Source: Hemicentrotus pulcherrimus
Lineage: Eukaryota > Echinodermata > Echinoidea > Camarodonta > Strongylocentrotidae
DNA length: 11,697 nt
Assembly: GCA_003118195.1 (NCBI GenBank)
Contig: BEXV01000568.1
Span: 55,857-67,553, forward strand
Direction: 5' to 3'
Of this stretch, positions 1 through 8,797 are shown one piece after another. Both the position numbers and the translations under genes were made by a program. The notes beneath the pieces were generated by a model, which made no database searches, had not been told where the DNA came from, and worked only from the letters and a program-made list of their open reading frames with translations. Numbering within the stretch: position 1 is the stretch's first letter; each line of letters begins with the position of its first letter.

Positions 1-2
1 TC

Positions 3-370
3 ATCAATGTATCCGAAGATGCAGATGTACCTATTGCTAAAGCTGCAGTGAATTATTCTCGTCGTCAGTCTACTGCTCTGATTTGAGAAGGCCCTGACAT
101 ATTGGTGTTACTCTTGCATTACGCGGATGTAGATATAGCAGGGAATTATACTTCCACTCTTACAATGCAGCCAAGGCTCCGAAGATGTATAACATTTAGC
201 AGTTGAAAGTGGACCTGGGTAAAGATCTATGCTCACTACTACTTTCTCGACATGCCTGCACTGGTTGCGATTCGACTTCCAGGATATTCGGAATCGGAAA
301 GAGAGCAGTCTTCCAGAAGCTTGTGAAATGCAGCACCACTGAAGAATCCAGTGCTATTCTCGACTCTTAA
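3..370 (+). pseudogene. Relic of a multi-copy marine-invertebrate protein family with a GCD(T/S)TS motif
   Basis: A broken reading runs through two frames. From base 3 it gives VSEDADVPIAKAAVNYSRRQ, then a TGA stop at 84-86, then EGPDILVLLLHYADVD. The frame shifts near 155-164 and resumes with NAAKAPKMYNI, a TAG at 197-199, QLKVDLGKDLC, then HACTGCDSTSRIFGIGK and RAVFQKLVK, ending at a TAA at 368-370. From memory, acidic D-x-LVLLLHY followed by TGCDTTSxxFGxGK is typical of uncharacterised, often repetitive proteins in sea urchins, cnidarians and molluscs. The spaced aspartates resemble PIN/FEN-like nuclease layouts, but that is inference. Two in-frame stops plus a frameshift show the copy is dead. 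The 5' part lies outside the window. The last codons already belong to the following tandem repeat, so the true C-terminus is lost. I am confident it is a decayed coding sequence, less so about family function. Confidence 0.75.
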
Positions 371-872
371 TCCTTTTCAAAATTCAGTTCTCCCCGGGTT
401 TTGGTGTTTCATCAAATTATTACAGAAAGTAGACGATTAGTTGAACCGTGCTCGACTCTTAATCCTTGTCTGAATTTAGTTTCTCCCCCTCCCGCGCGCA
501 GCGCTAAAGCTCTTACGTTTCATTTATTTATTATAGAAGGAACCGTTTTCGATTCTTATCAAGCCCTACTTATCTGAATTTAGTTTCTCGCGCGAAGCGC
601 GGAAGCTTTGACGTTTCCTTAAATTATTAGAGAAAGGAAACGATTCGTTGTATTGTTCCCGACTCTTAATCCTTATCTGAATTCAGTTCCCCCCCCTCCC
701 GCGCAAATCGCAGAATCTTAGACGTTTCCTTAAATTATTAGAGGAAGAAGACGATTCGTTGTACCGGCCGTTCTCGACTCGTCTAAATGAATTTGTTTGC
801 GTTTCATCAAAATATAGAGAAAGGTAGACGATTCGTCGTACCGTTGTCGACTCTTAATCCTTGTTTGTCTAC
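357..872. repeat. Tandem repeat array, about 5.5 units of 73-115 bp
   Basis: Units begin with a TCGACTCTTAATCCTT-like word, at about 359, 451, 548, 658, 773 and 846, giving unit lengths of 92, 97, 110, 115 and 73. Each unit then carries TGAATTTAGTTTCTCCCC, a variable GC-rich insert, a CGTTTC(C/A)TTAAATTATTAGAG-like block, and GACGATTCGTTGTACCG. The GC-rich insert (CCCGCGCGCAGCGC and variants) is present in units 2-4 and missing or altered in units 1 and 5, which explains the length differences. The sixth copy stops after about 26 bases. Divergence between units suggests an old array. No coding potential is evident. Confidence 0.85.
589..601. other. GC hairpin CGCGC-GAA-GCGCG in the third repeat unit
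   Basis: A perfect 5 bp stem closes a GAA loop. Its core is GCGAAGC (592-598), a heptamer known as an unusually stable DNA mini-hairpin. Related but imperfect GC palindromes occupy the same place in units 2 and 4. Confidence 0.6.
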
Positions 873-1251
873 CTCTTGGTAGCTTTGATCCATTGCTGAA
901 AATATTTTGGCACCTTTCATCCCCCCAACCACGGATACAAATCGACACCCCTGTGTACAGATAATGTGTATGTTATGAAAAGGAAAGAAAATAAGAATTG
1001 ATGAACTCTATAGAAATGCTACATTTTGGTTTTGTATAAATAATATTTCAATTGAAACTGTAACTCGAGAAGAAATGTATTAATAGCAAAATCTAATATT
1101 TTGTGAAAGCAACGTTTAAAACGGCCCATTGTGCATGTTCTACCATTACTACCAAGAAAGATGTATTGTTTAACAAGAAACATTTAAAACATTTCATGAT
1201 TAAATCATATCAATATAACACTTTATGCGTGTGTACTCCCATACAACAACG
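873..1251. other. AT-rich stretch with no recognised gene
   Basis: The sequence leaves the tandem array and becomes ordinary AT-rich DNA. The short open frames here have the composition expected by chance and show no domain, splice-site pair or RNA gene that I can recognise. Confidence 0.6.
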
Positions 1252-1459
1252 TTGGATTTTGTTCACATTATTTCAATGAAATCATCGTTTGTTCATCAAA
1301 CATACAGACTCTGCAGGCATTATTAACTCAAGTGTTTGGAAGTAGAATTACGAGCATTGGATTTTTGTTCACATTATTTTAATGAAATCATCGTTTGTTC
1401 GTCAAACATACAGACTCTGTAGGTATCATTTACTTAATTATTTGAAAGTAGAATCACGA
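1252..1459. repeat. Tandem duplication of a 105 bp unit
   Basis: Copy 1 (1252-1356) and copy 2 (1357-1459) share TTGGATTTT(T)GTTCACATT, AATGAAATCATCGTTTGTTC, CAAACATACAGACTCTG and GAA(A)GTAGAAT(T/C)ACGA with few mismatches and a one-base indel. After copy 2, about 1460-1530 contains CAGATTTTATCG and TATTTTAACAAAATCAAT, which may be a third, badly eroded copy. Nothing suggests that the unit is coding. Confidence 0.85.
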
Positions 1460-1941
1460 AATATCAGATTTTATCGTGTAACGAGTTCATTTGAAATATT
1501 ATTTTAACAAAATCAATATTTTAAATGTCTATATAGGGTTCATCAATATGTTTGCATTCTAGCGAAATGATACGTGGAAATAAAGGAAAAAAAGGGAGAG
1601 GGTGAGGGAAAGAGGGAAAGTCATGAAGACAGCAGGAGGATGTGTTTATATAACAGATTGCGAGTGACACAGAAAATACACATGTACATGCAGGTATAGA
1701 AAAATAATAATGACACGGAAAAGAATGAAAGAAAGAGATAAAGACAGCTCGAATCTTAAAATGATTAAATTATCATTATTCACAAAAGTAACTTTCATGC
1801 ATGTTGAATACTTGTTTACGATGTTTAATGATGCTGCCTATTATATACGTATGCAGGTATCTAGTATATGTATCCTTTTAAATGCAATTCATATTTGATA
1901 TTTACATGTATAATGCTGTCTTTTAGCCGTTATGATGTATT
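1460..1941. other. AT-rich stretch with a purine tract, no recognised gene
   Basis: Bases 1576-1620 are almost pure A/G on the plus strand (GGAAAAAAAGGGAGAGGGTG and similar). The rest is unremarkable AT-rich sequence. The open frame at 1710-1898 (62 codons) has chance-like composition and no recognisable motif. Confidence 0.6.
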
Positions 1942-2003
1942 TCACCTTGTAAATGACCATGCAATTCAGCTTCGGCTGCAAGAACGTCATTTTAAATAAA
2001 CCC
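1942..2003 (+). mobile_element. Possible non-LTR retroposon 3' tail with UUCG hairpin
   Basis: The segment reads ACCTTGTAAATGACC, a CAGC-TTCG-GCTG hairpin (1967-1978) and AATAAA (1995-2000), followed by CCCTAA. A small stem-loop shortly before AATAAA and a simple 3' end fits the tails of CR1/L2-type LINEs and their SINEs, where reverse transcriptase recognises the tail. I recall similar CTTGTAAxxx-hairpin-AATAAA ends in marine invertebrate genomes. No body of the element was identified upstream, so this would be a severely 5'-truncated copy. It could also be the 3' end of an ordinary transcript. Confidence 0.4.
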
Positions 2004-2006
2004 TAA
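2004..2006. repeat. Left copy of putative TAA target-site duplication
   Basis: This TAA directly precedes the TGC terminus. The partner is at 2448-2450, directly after the GCA terminus. A three-base match can arise by chance, so this is supportive only. Confidence 0.5.
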
Positions 2007-2447
2007 TGCAAAATTCACACCGACGGCGCTTTGATGGCGCATTAAATCGGCGACCAAAGCGGCGGCAAAGCGTAACAAAGCATAATTAAAGCGTAAAGAC
2101 CGTAATAGAGCGTGAGAAAGCTTTGAGCAATTCAGGACATTCGGCAAGAGCGCCAACATTTTTTAAACTGTTTAAATTTGAGGCGATCTGTCACGCATTG
2201 CGTAAAGCGGGGAGAGCGTAATAAAGCTTATCAAAGCGTCCAAAGCTTATCAAAGCTTTGCTCAAAGCGTAGGAAAGCTTAACACGGTTAACATTTTTTG
2301 GCGCTCTTGCCGAATGTCCCGAAATGCTCAAAGCTTTCTCACGCTCTATTACGGTCTTTACGCTTTAATTAAGCTTTGTTACGCTTTGCCGCCGCTTTGT
2401 TCGCCGATTTAATGCACCATCATTGCGGCGTCGGTGTGAACTTAGCA
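2007..2447. mobile_element. Foldback (long inverted repeat) non-autonomous element
   Basis: The left arm 2007-2154 is the near-perfect reverse complement of the right arm 2300-2447 (148 bp each). Ends are TGC(A/T)AA(A/G)TTCACACCGACG, and a 145 bp core lies between. TAA flanks both ends (2004-2006 and 2448-2450), consistent with a 3 bp target-site duplication of the TWA type used by PIF/Harbinger transposons, although the termini are not typical of that superfamily. No transposase frame is present, so movement would depend on enzyme supplied elsewhere. The whole element is unusually rich in AAAGC (GCTTT in the right arm), recurring every 9-12 bases. Base composition is richer in CpG and GC than the surroundings. 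The foldback structure is certain; the superfamily is not. Confidence 0.85.
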
Positions 2448-2450
2448 TAA
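2448..2450. repeat. Right copy of putative TAA target-site duplication
   Basis: TAA follows the GCA terminus of the foldback element and matches the TAA before its left end. Confidence 0.5.
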
Positions 2451-2486
2451 CATATCTCAGGAGATCGTGAGATTTTTTGAAAAAAT

Positions 2487-2544
2487 GACGCCGCATTGAT
2501 CGCCGATTTAAAGCGCGGCAATCGGCGTCGGTGTGAACTAGGCA
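2487..2544. mobile_element. Miniature, end-truncated relative of the foldback element
   Basis: The right end CGGCGTCGGTGTGAACTAGGCA matches the terminus of the neighbouring 441 bp element. The left side, GACGCCGCATTGAT, matches subterminal sequence in the opposite orientation (compare GACGCCGCAATGAT on the reverse strand of the large element). Thus 2487-2493 and 2523-2529 form an inverted repeat, GACGCCG and CGGCGTC. The outermost 15 or so left bases (TGC..TTCACACC) are missing. TTA follows at 2545-2547. It looks like an internally deleted copy, 39 bases downstream of the large one. Confidence 0.7.
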
Positions 2545-2570
2545 TTATTGAATTGAGTAAAAAGTGATGT

Positions 2571-2669
2571 AGACAGGCAGAGAGAGGGAGAAAGAGTGGT
2601 TGGGAGAAGGGGGAAAGCGAGGAGAGAAATTAAAGGGGAGGGGAGAGAGAGAGAGGGGCAGACAGAGGA
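2571..2669. repeat. GA-rich degenerate simple repeat
   Basis: About 100 bases are almost entirely purine on the plus strand, built from GAGA, GGGA and GACAGAG words, with a pure (GA)n core near 2643-2655. It is a degenerate microsatellite and has no coding signal. Confidence 0.85.
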
Positions 2670-2689
2670 TACAGAATTGATGGAGCGAA

Positions 2690-3937
2690 GACATGCAGGT
2701 GCATCTTAGAGTGACAAATAAAATGAAAACTCATGTAATTCTTTTTACAACTAGGTTTATAGGTATAATGACATTAAACATCGATGAGTTTTCCATTCGA
2801 AAACTATATTCGAGCTTCACTTCGTACAATAAATTTTCATTTAGGCTCACATTTATTCTCAAAACATTACAATTTAAGCACACAAGTGTTAAAGGCACTC
2901 CGTCAAGGCAGTTGCAGCCACTTAATTCATTCCGAAAGCAAATAACATCACATAGGATTATAGATACATTTAGTAATTGAATTATACGGCCCTGTAATTC
3001 AGTTTCATCACCCTGTTTAGTACAACGGTACATACGCAGGATCAAGCAGCAAACCGGGCAGCAAACCAGGATAACAGATTTGAAATTAGCTCGGAACGGA
3101 CTCGCATCCACGCCTACTGGATGGGCAACCCAAATATTCGTCGTCTATAAATTGCCGAGCTTAGAATATGACTCTGCAGATCGGTCATGTCGAATAGAAT
3201 GAAAGGATCAATCTCTAATTAGAGGTGGAACTGCATCACCCATCTCACGTGACCTCCAGTGATTGTTTTCATGTGGGATCCTCATCAAAAATCAATTATC
3301 GACAATAATATGTTCGGCATTGATTTATAAACAACGACCAATTTTTATTGAATGACATGTAATTCTATAAAGCGGCACTAGGAATTTTATTGACTTTTTA
3401 ATGCTTCTTCTCAACTGATTGGTGATTTTAGTCAGACAATTTTGAGACGAGTGTGCCTTGTTTTGCAGTTTCTTTACGTGTGGAAGTAAAAGAGGTAGGT
3501 GAATAATATTCTTCTATTTCACATTATACTCTGAACAAATGGGATATACTTATCTAGTATGAGGCATGAGGCACATAGAATAACGAAGGGAAAATGCGAG
3601 ACTTTTTGTTTTCTGTTCTTCTCTGTTTCTTCAATGAAAGTAGACAACTCCTTAAAATCATAAGCTCTAAATCCAGACAATTCAGAAATTTAAAAAAAAT
3701 AAAGGCTAAAAACATCATCGATACTACGAGTGTTAAATCGTTATTTGGTTATTTGTCACTCCATTTAAAAAGAGACGAGTTGCGTCCGTTTCCATTTTGG
3801 GGTATTCTTTTCTTCCATCGTCAACAAAGAAGAAGAAAGAATTGCAAAAGAGGGGCGGTAGATGAAGAATCATTTCACCTGTCTGTTTGCTTGCATCCAT
3901 TGAATAACATGTGAGTGAGTCTCCGTTCCATGCATGA
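2690..3937. other. AT-rich stretch, no convincing gene
   Basis: Overlapping open frames occur on both strands here. The longest is 126 codons on the minus strand (2731-3111), with a Cys cluster CCPVCC near residue 18 and no recognised domain. A plus-strand frame at about 2993-3160 ends in RIHAYWMGNPNIRRL. None has a splice context or composition that convinces me. The rest is unremarkable AT-rich sequence. Confidence 0.5.
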
Positions 3938-3982
3938 TAACATAATGAAACCAAATAAGATCAATGATGACAGATAAAACTT
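3938..3982 (+). repeat. Perfect 45 bp direct repeat, copy 1
   Basis: The segment begins TAACATAATGAAACC and ends CAGATAAAACTT. It is identical, base for base, to 4173-4217. It contains ATGATGA, but no partner box or closing stem makes it a C/D snoRNA. Confidence 0.9.
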
Positions 3983-4172
3983 GTCTTGCTTAAATAATTA
4001 TGTACGATTATCGGGAGGGAAAAAATTTATAAAGAAGAGGGGGTTTACAATCCTTAAATTATACAATGAAGGGGCAATATTTTCGATGTGACTTGAAAAA
4101 TGCTAATTTGTTAAGGTAGCCACGGTTATTAGGTACCCCTTTTTCTTGAACTTAAAAATATTATATGATCGT

Positions 4173-4217
4173 TAACATAATGAAACCAAATAAGATCAAT
4201 GATGACAGATAAAACTT
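4173..4217 (+). repeat. Perfect 45 bp direct repeat, copy 2
   Basis: It is identical to 3938-3982, and the copies start 235 bases apart. Sequence just beyond both copies is only loosely similar on the right (TTGTCTTGCTTAAATAATT versus TTACTACTTTTAAATTAC) and unrelated on the left. Confidence 0.9.
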
Positions 4218-5821
4218 ACTACTTTTAAATTACAATATTAGTAACCAGTGCTGATTTTGTTGTTGAGAAGTTGAAATGAACTATTCAAGAAATACCACTG
4301 AGGAGAGAGATACAATAATCTAACCGAGGCAAAACAAGCGTGTTAAATTCTGCTTGAGAATATAATTGAAAAATCTCTCTAGTTCTACCGATGTTACGTA
4401 ATAACTATATTGAAAGTAATCAATCTGGATACATTTGAAACATTATTCAATGTATTCATCATGGTCATTATAATGCTTGTCAAAGTTACAATAATTACCC
4501 GAACAGACGGAGAAAGTATAAAGTGTAGAATTTACACCAGTGTTGCTACTTCCCATTCAAAGTATATCACATGCTCGTTAGCTGAATCGAAATCGATCCC
4601 CTATTTTGCATACCTTCAAGCATATTTTCCACAAAATGTGACCCCCTTTTGGGTAAATACAGTTACAAAATAAGTGTAAATGTAATCCTATTAAAATTGG
4701 ACTTAGCAAATACACAATGTCTCGTATTTTCGAGAAAAGAAATTTTGTACATACGCCTTCACATTTTTGCGAATACCATGTATGACTCCTATTTGTGTGA
4801 AATGTCTTGCTCTTTTAAATTATATAACCCTTGTTTAAAATCCAAAACGAAGGACCACACCTTTTAAGCTCTTGAACATTTCAATTATTTCGATCATCCC
4901 CTCAACTCACCACCTTTTACGCGAAATTTCTAATCATGCATACACCAACTCTGCATGAGCTAGAGATACTGAAGCTACATGTTATACATTGGGATGTTGC
5001 GATCATGATTTCTACATAGTCCTCTTGAAATTCCAGTTATCAAGCTTTTAAAAGCCAACATCCACGATTGAACATCAGATATGCATGGACCTAGTTTTTA
5101 TAATTAGTCGTCAATGCATTGTCATAATAATTATCGGCGTATTGACACTACATCGCCATGGATATCAACTTTCCTGTTAAAGCGAAAATGTAAATTTGTG
5201 ATTTGAATGTCTATTACTGAGTGAGGATAATGAGATTGGACGGGGGTCTATTCCGAAGCCTTTATTATGATAATGCACGAAACGACACTAGCTTTACCAT
5301 CAAACAACCTTGAAAATAAATCAAATTCTTTTAAAAGGCCATGTCCCTTATTGATGTGCACATGACGAACGTCTAAAAATGACTTTGAATGCCTTAACAT
5401 GAACCATGGAAACAATAAGTCATGCTCCCAGAATCGAGGGCTCGTTTAAAAATTGAAAAGAAATTGGCTTGAAGCTAACACACAAAAAAACACGATGACA
5501 ATTAAATGATCCGTGTACGAGAGCGAATTCGAATACTGATTCCAGGGAGGTGAGACAAACCATCTTGCTGATTCTCATGGAATGACCGAGAGGACGTTTC
5601 GGGTTTATTTCGGTTTATCTCAGAATAATGATCTTAGAGGAGAAAAGCTTGTTAAATTTAGAAGTAGATACAACTGTCATGAGTTTCATGACTGTTTCAG
5701 ATCGCATAATAAAATGTACATTTTTTCCCACTGATTTTAAACAATGTCCCTAAAAGTAGGACTGGTATTTTGCTTCCATAAGATTTAAGAAAATGCCAAT
5801 TGAGAGATAGAAAGGACACGA
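4218..5821. other. AT-rich stretch with no recognised feature
   Basis: About 1.6 kb was read on both strands. Open frames at 4410-4673 and 4649-4867 are rich in I, K, L, F and S, as expected from AT-rich non-coding DNA. I saw no RNA gene, repeat array or exon with clear splice sites. Confidence 0.55.
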
Positions 5822-5846
5822 TTAATTTATTAATTTATTAATTTAT
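5822..5846. repeat. (TTAATTTA)3 microsatellite
   Basis: Three exact copies of TTAATTTA are followed by a partial fourth. Confidence 0.85.
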
Positions 5847-6471
5847 TCATATCAATTCGTGAAGTATAAAAAACTGTTCATTTTCCAGAACTGCGATGTG
5901 GGGGAATTCAATTAGAAAAACTAGCCGGTTCGCTGTGATAATTATGTGAATTGACGCAGAATAATGACAGGATATCATTCGGCTATCATCTGAAGGGCAG
6001 GGGGTATCATATGAGCTAAATTGACATTGAATTCTTACAATTCTCATAATTGAATGTACTGGGGGGGGGGGCGGGTTAATTTCGACATGGAGAAATCTGT
6101 GATTCTTAAATTGTCAGAAGTGAAAGATATCCGAAGTATTATGTTGATGATATCACATTCGTCAGTGAACAGAATGAACACCAGTATTAAATGATTTACA
6201 CCTGGTTCATAGAAATATGAAAAATTTGGAAATCTCAGCAAATTTCAATTAATGCATCTTTGCATCAGATTGCTCCCGGATGTCCCATTATTTCATCGTA
6301 ACGTTATTTGTTTGAAAACGTAATCATAAAAGCAGTCGAATCAACGCAAAACAAAAAATATGACAAGAGTGAGCTTATACCAAAAGGATTACTCCATCAA
6401 GTATCAAATAATTAGGACAGTTGATATAAAGAACAATCTAGGATATGGAGAAAAGGTGCAAAGGTTTTTAA
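5847..6471. other. AT-rich stretch with a G11 run, no gene recognised
   Basis: Bases 6061-6071 are eleven consecutive Gs, followed by CGGG. Otherwise this is ordinary AT-rich sequence. Minus-strand open frames at 5847-6047 and 6044-6241 have no recognised motif. Confidence 0.55.
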
Positions 6472-6595
6472 ATAGAGAGGGGGAGGGGGAGACATATAGA
6501 GTGGCGGACAGAGACAGAGAGGCAGAAAGTGAAGAGAAAGAAATAGAGATACATAGATATAGAGAGAGAGAAATAGAGAGAGGGAGATGAGCTAG
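6472..6595. repeat. GA-rich degenerate simple repeat
   Basis: This purine-rich tract contains AGAGAGGGGGAGGGGGAGAC, GACAGAGACAGAGAGG, GATACATAGATATAG and (GA)n. It resembles 2571-2669 in style. The plus-strand frame across it (ending EREIERGR) is a low-complexity translation of the repeat, not a gene. Confidence 0.85.
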
Positions 6596-6599
6596 AGAA

Positions 6600-7169
6600 T
6601 GTAGCCCGGGGGACTGCTAATACAATTTAAAAATTATTTTCGTCGTAGGTCTAACATCATAATATTCAATTTTGATGAGTAAATTATATTTATTGTCTGC
6701 ATCACAATCCTGAACGTATCAAACAAGGGTGTGAAAAGCCGATTTTCTTTCTTTTTTTCGTACATCATGTAGAAAATTGATATGGCATTTTATGGCGATA
6801 TAATTAATTCGAGTCAATTGAGAATATAACTGATGCAAGCATCTTTCTTATGCTTAGCCTAACCGTCGCCGATTACCACGTCGTTTCAGTTGGATGGGAT
6901 GGTTCATTTATTATTCATGATTCAATGCGGAAAGTGCAAATATCACAAATATAGACTGACTAACTTTGTGTGAGAAACGAGAATCCACCTGACACATTTT
7001 AGTATTTGTTTATTTCATAACCAAGTAACTATGCAGTGTCTGTACCGACGATTGGTCATTTGTGTATTAAGTAAATGTATTTCTTGTAATGACATTTTGT
7101 ACTCTATTGCAGGCTATACCAGAACTAGTTGCATCTTGTATTCAATAACTCAATACGTGTGTAGACTCT
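6600..7169. other. AT-rich stretch with no recognised feature
   Basis: No gene, RNA or repeat was recognised on either strand. Confidence 0.55.
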
Positions 7170-7218
7170 TCCATTTCTTTTGGTTTTGTACTGGCAAATA
7201 AATTTCATTCAAATTCAT
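7170..7218 (+). mobile_element. Possible retroposon or transcript 3' end
   Basis: GGTTTTGTACTGGCAAATAAATTTCATTC contains AATAAA at 7197-7202, followed by short ATTC/AATTC words. CAAATAAATTTCATTCA-like ends are common on LINE copies in marine invertebrates (recollection). Without an identifiable body this is weak, and a plain polyadenylation signal or chance is possible. Confidence 0.25.
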
Positions 7219-7699
7219 GTAACTGCAATTAAAAAATCGTGATTATTGTTCCCTTTCATGAATATGAATTGCAAATAAATGATTAATACAATTATTCATT
7301 CATTTATCTCTTTTTAATTCCAATTAAAAATCAAAATCATACAAATGCGAATCAAAGTATAATATTACATGCAAGAATGCAAGTAGGTAAAAATACATTC
7401 CATACAATGCATGAAGGAAAATACAATAGAAATAAACATGACAAACATTGAAAAAGCATACATATAACGTGAGAAGTTAACTGTAAATACTTCCATAATA
7501 CAGTGCTAAGTAAAATTGGAATTGAGGATTACTGCAATATTTGTTTTTTCGCCGTAATATATCTATATAGGAGCTATTGATGCATTATAATTTGAATATA
7601 TAATAATAAGAAGCTATGTATTAATAAAAAAGGACAACAATTGTGTTGAAGGTTCTACAACAATACATGTACATGGACAGAGTAAACACAAATAAACTT

Positions 7700-7717
7700 T
7701 TCATAATGCATTATGAA
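7700..7717. other. Perfect 18 bp palindrome TTCATAATGCATTATGAA
   Basis: Each half is the exact reverse complement of the other, with no spacer. The centre TAATGCATTA contains homeodomain-like TAAT and octamer-like ATGCAT words. Binding is speculative. Confidence 0.6.
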
Positions 7718-8054
7718 ATACAAATTCCAACTCTTTTTTTTTCCCTTCTTGTGCGGACTACAATCAAGCACAATTTCATTCTGGAATCATAATCGTTTGT
7801 TACAAATAAGTAATAATAATGTAGATGAGAAATTTTGCAAACCGTGCCTTTTGAATTTCTTTAGTTGAGTATGTCGGCCGAAATAGCAACCAGGAACGGG
7901 TACATGATATTGTAAGCAAGAAAAAAAAAGCACAATGCCGAGAAAAAAAAAATACACAAATGTAATCCATCAACATCATTACGCGAAGTAATGGGTATGT
8001 TTTAAATTCAGCTGAGAGAAATGTAGTATCGAAGTAAAAAAAAATTCAAATAAA

Positions 8055-8081
8055 AACAACGGCAACAACAAAAACAACAAA
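8055..8081. repeat. AAC-rich simple sequence
   Basis: AACAACGGCAACAACAAAAA continues with further AAC. It is a degenerate trinucleotide repeat inside a broader A-rich zone. Confidence 0.7.
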
Positions 8082-8797
8082 GCTCTTCGAAGGGGAAAAT
8101 AAGAAAACAAGAAATTCAGGAAAAAATGTAGTCAAATGATAGTGCCAAGGATACAATGAGATGACAGGCAGCTCCAATCATTCACGTTCATAGGTATTCA
8201 GACATTCAGAAATGTTTCTTTTGTATTCAATGCTGCTGAATTCAGCCGTACAACCAGGTTAAGTAGTCTAACTACATTAAGGTACGGAGCAGAATAATGA
8301 GATCAATGGCAGTGCACCTGAACGCTTTACCAATCAATAATATACCCACGCTTTTCAAATTAGATTATAACAAATATTTTGTTCTCTACAAAACGCTCAA
8401 TTTTTCTAGCATGGAAGAAAATATGAGATTTATACGGAATGATACAAATGAAAAATTAGTATACCCGTGCTGTTCTATTTATATTCATATTTTACAGAAG
8501 CAAAAAATGAACATGATTCACCGGGAGAAATTTATTACGGCTTGCATAATATTACACTCAAAATCATCTTTCAATAAACTGGAAGAGAAACATATTTTTT
8601 AAAACAAAATGTACAAAGTTGATAATGATGTGTGGCACCCCACGAAATAAAAGAAAACAGAAATTAAAAAAAAAATATCCATTGTAAACAAACGTTTCTC
8701 ATTTTACGTTTGTAATTCTTACTTATTTTGATCCATCAGAGCAGTAATAGCACTGTAACCCTTCCACCAAATTTCAGTATCATCCCATTGAAACAGT

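Larger units (their letters stand above)
7219..8797. other. AT-rich stretch with simple A-rich sequence, no gene recognised
   Basis: This stretch holds an 18 bp palindrome (7700-7717), several A8-A10 runs around 7920-8045 and an AAC-rich piece (about 8055-8081). The 101-codon plus-strand frame at 8297-8602 begins in MRSMAVHLNALPINNIPTL and has no recognised domain. Its second half is Lys/Ile/Phe-rich as in chance AT-rich frames, and I do not call it a gene. Confidence 0.5.

Noticed and set aside
2731..3111. 126-codon minus-strand open frame with CCPVCC
   Set aside because: It overlaps a 95-codon frame on the other strand, has no recognised domain, and lacks splice or composition support; in a eukaryotic AT-rich region this can occur by chance.
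2993..3160. Plus-strand exon ending RIHAYWMGNPNIRRL
   Set aside because: An AG precedes part of it, but it contains an internal repeat (GCAGCAAACC twice), has no known homologue to my recollection, and overlaps the opposite-strand frame.
3962..4260. C/D snoRNA suggested by ATGATGA in the 45 bp repeats
   Set aside because: Copy 1 has no nearby CTGA, copy 2 has one only about 45 bases later, and neither has a closing terminal stem.
6360..6590. 76-codon plus-strand frame rich in Arg and Glu
   Set aside because: Its C-terminal half is the translation of a GA microsatellite.
8297..8602. 101-codon plus-strand open frame
   Set aside because: Composition is typical of AT-rich chance frames in its second half, there is no recognised motif, and no promoter or splice context was seen.
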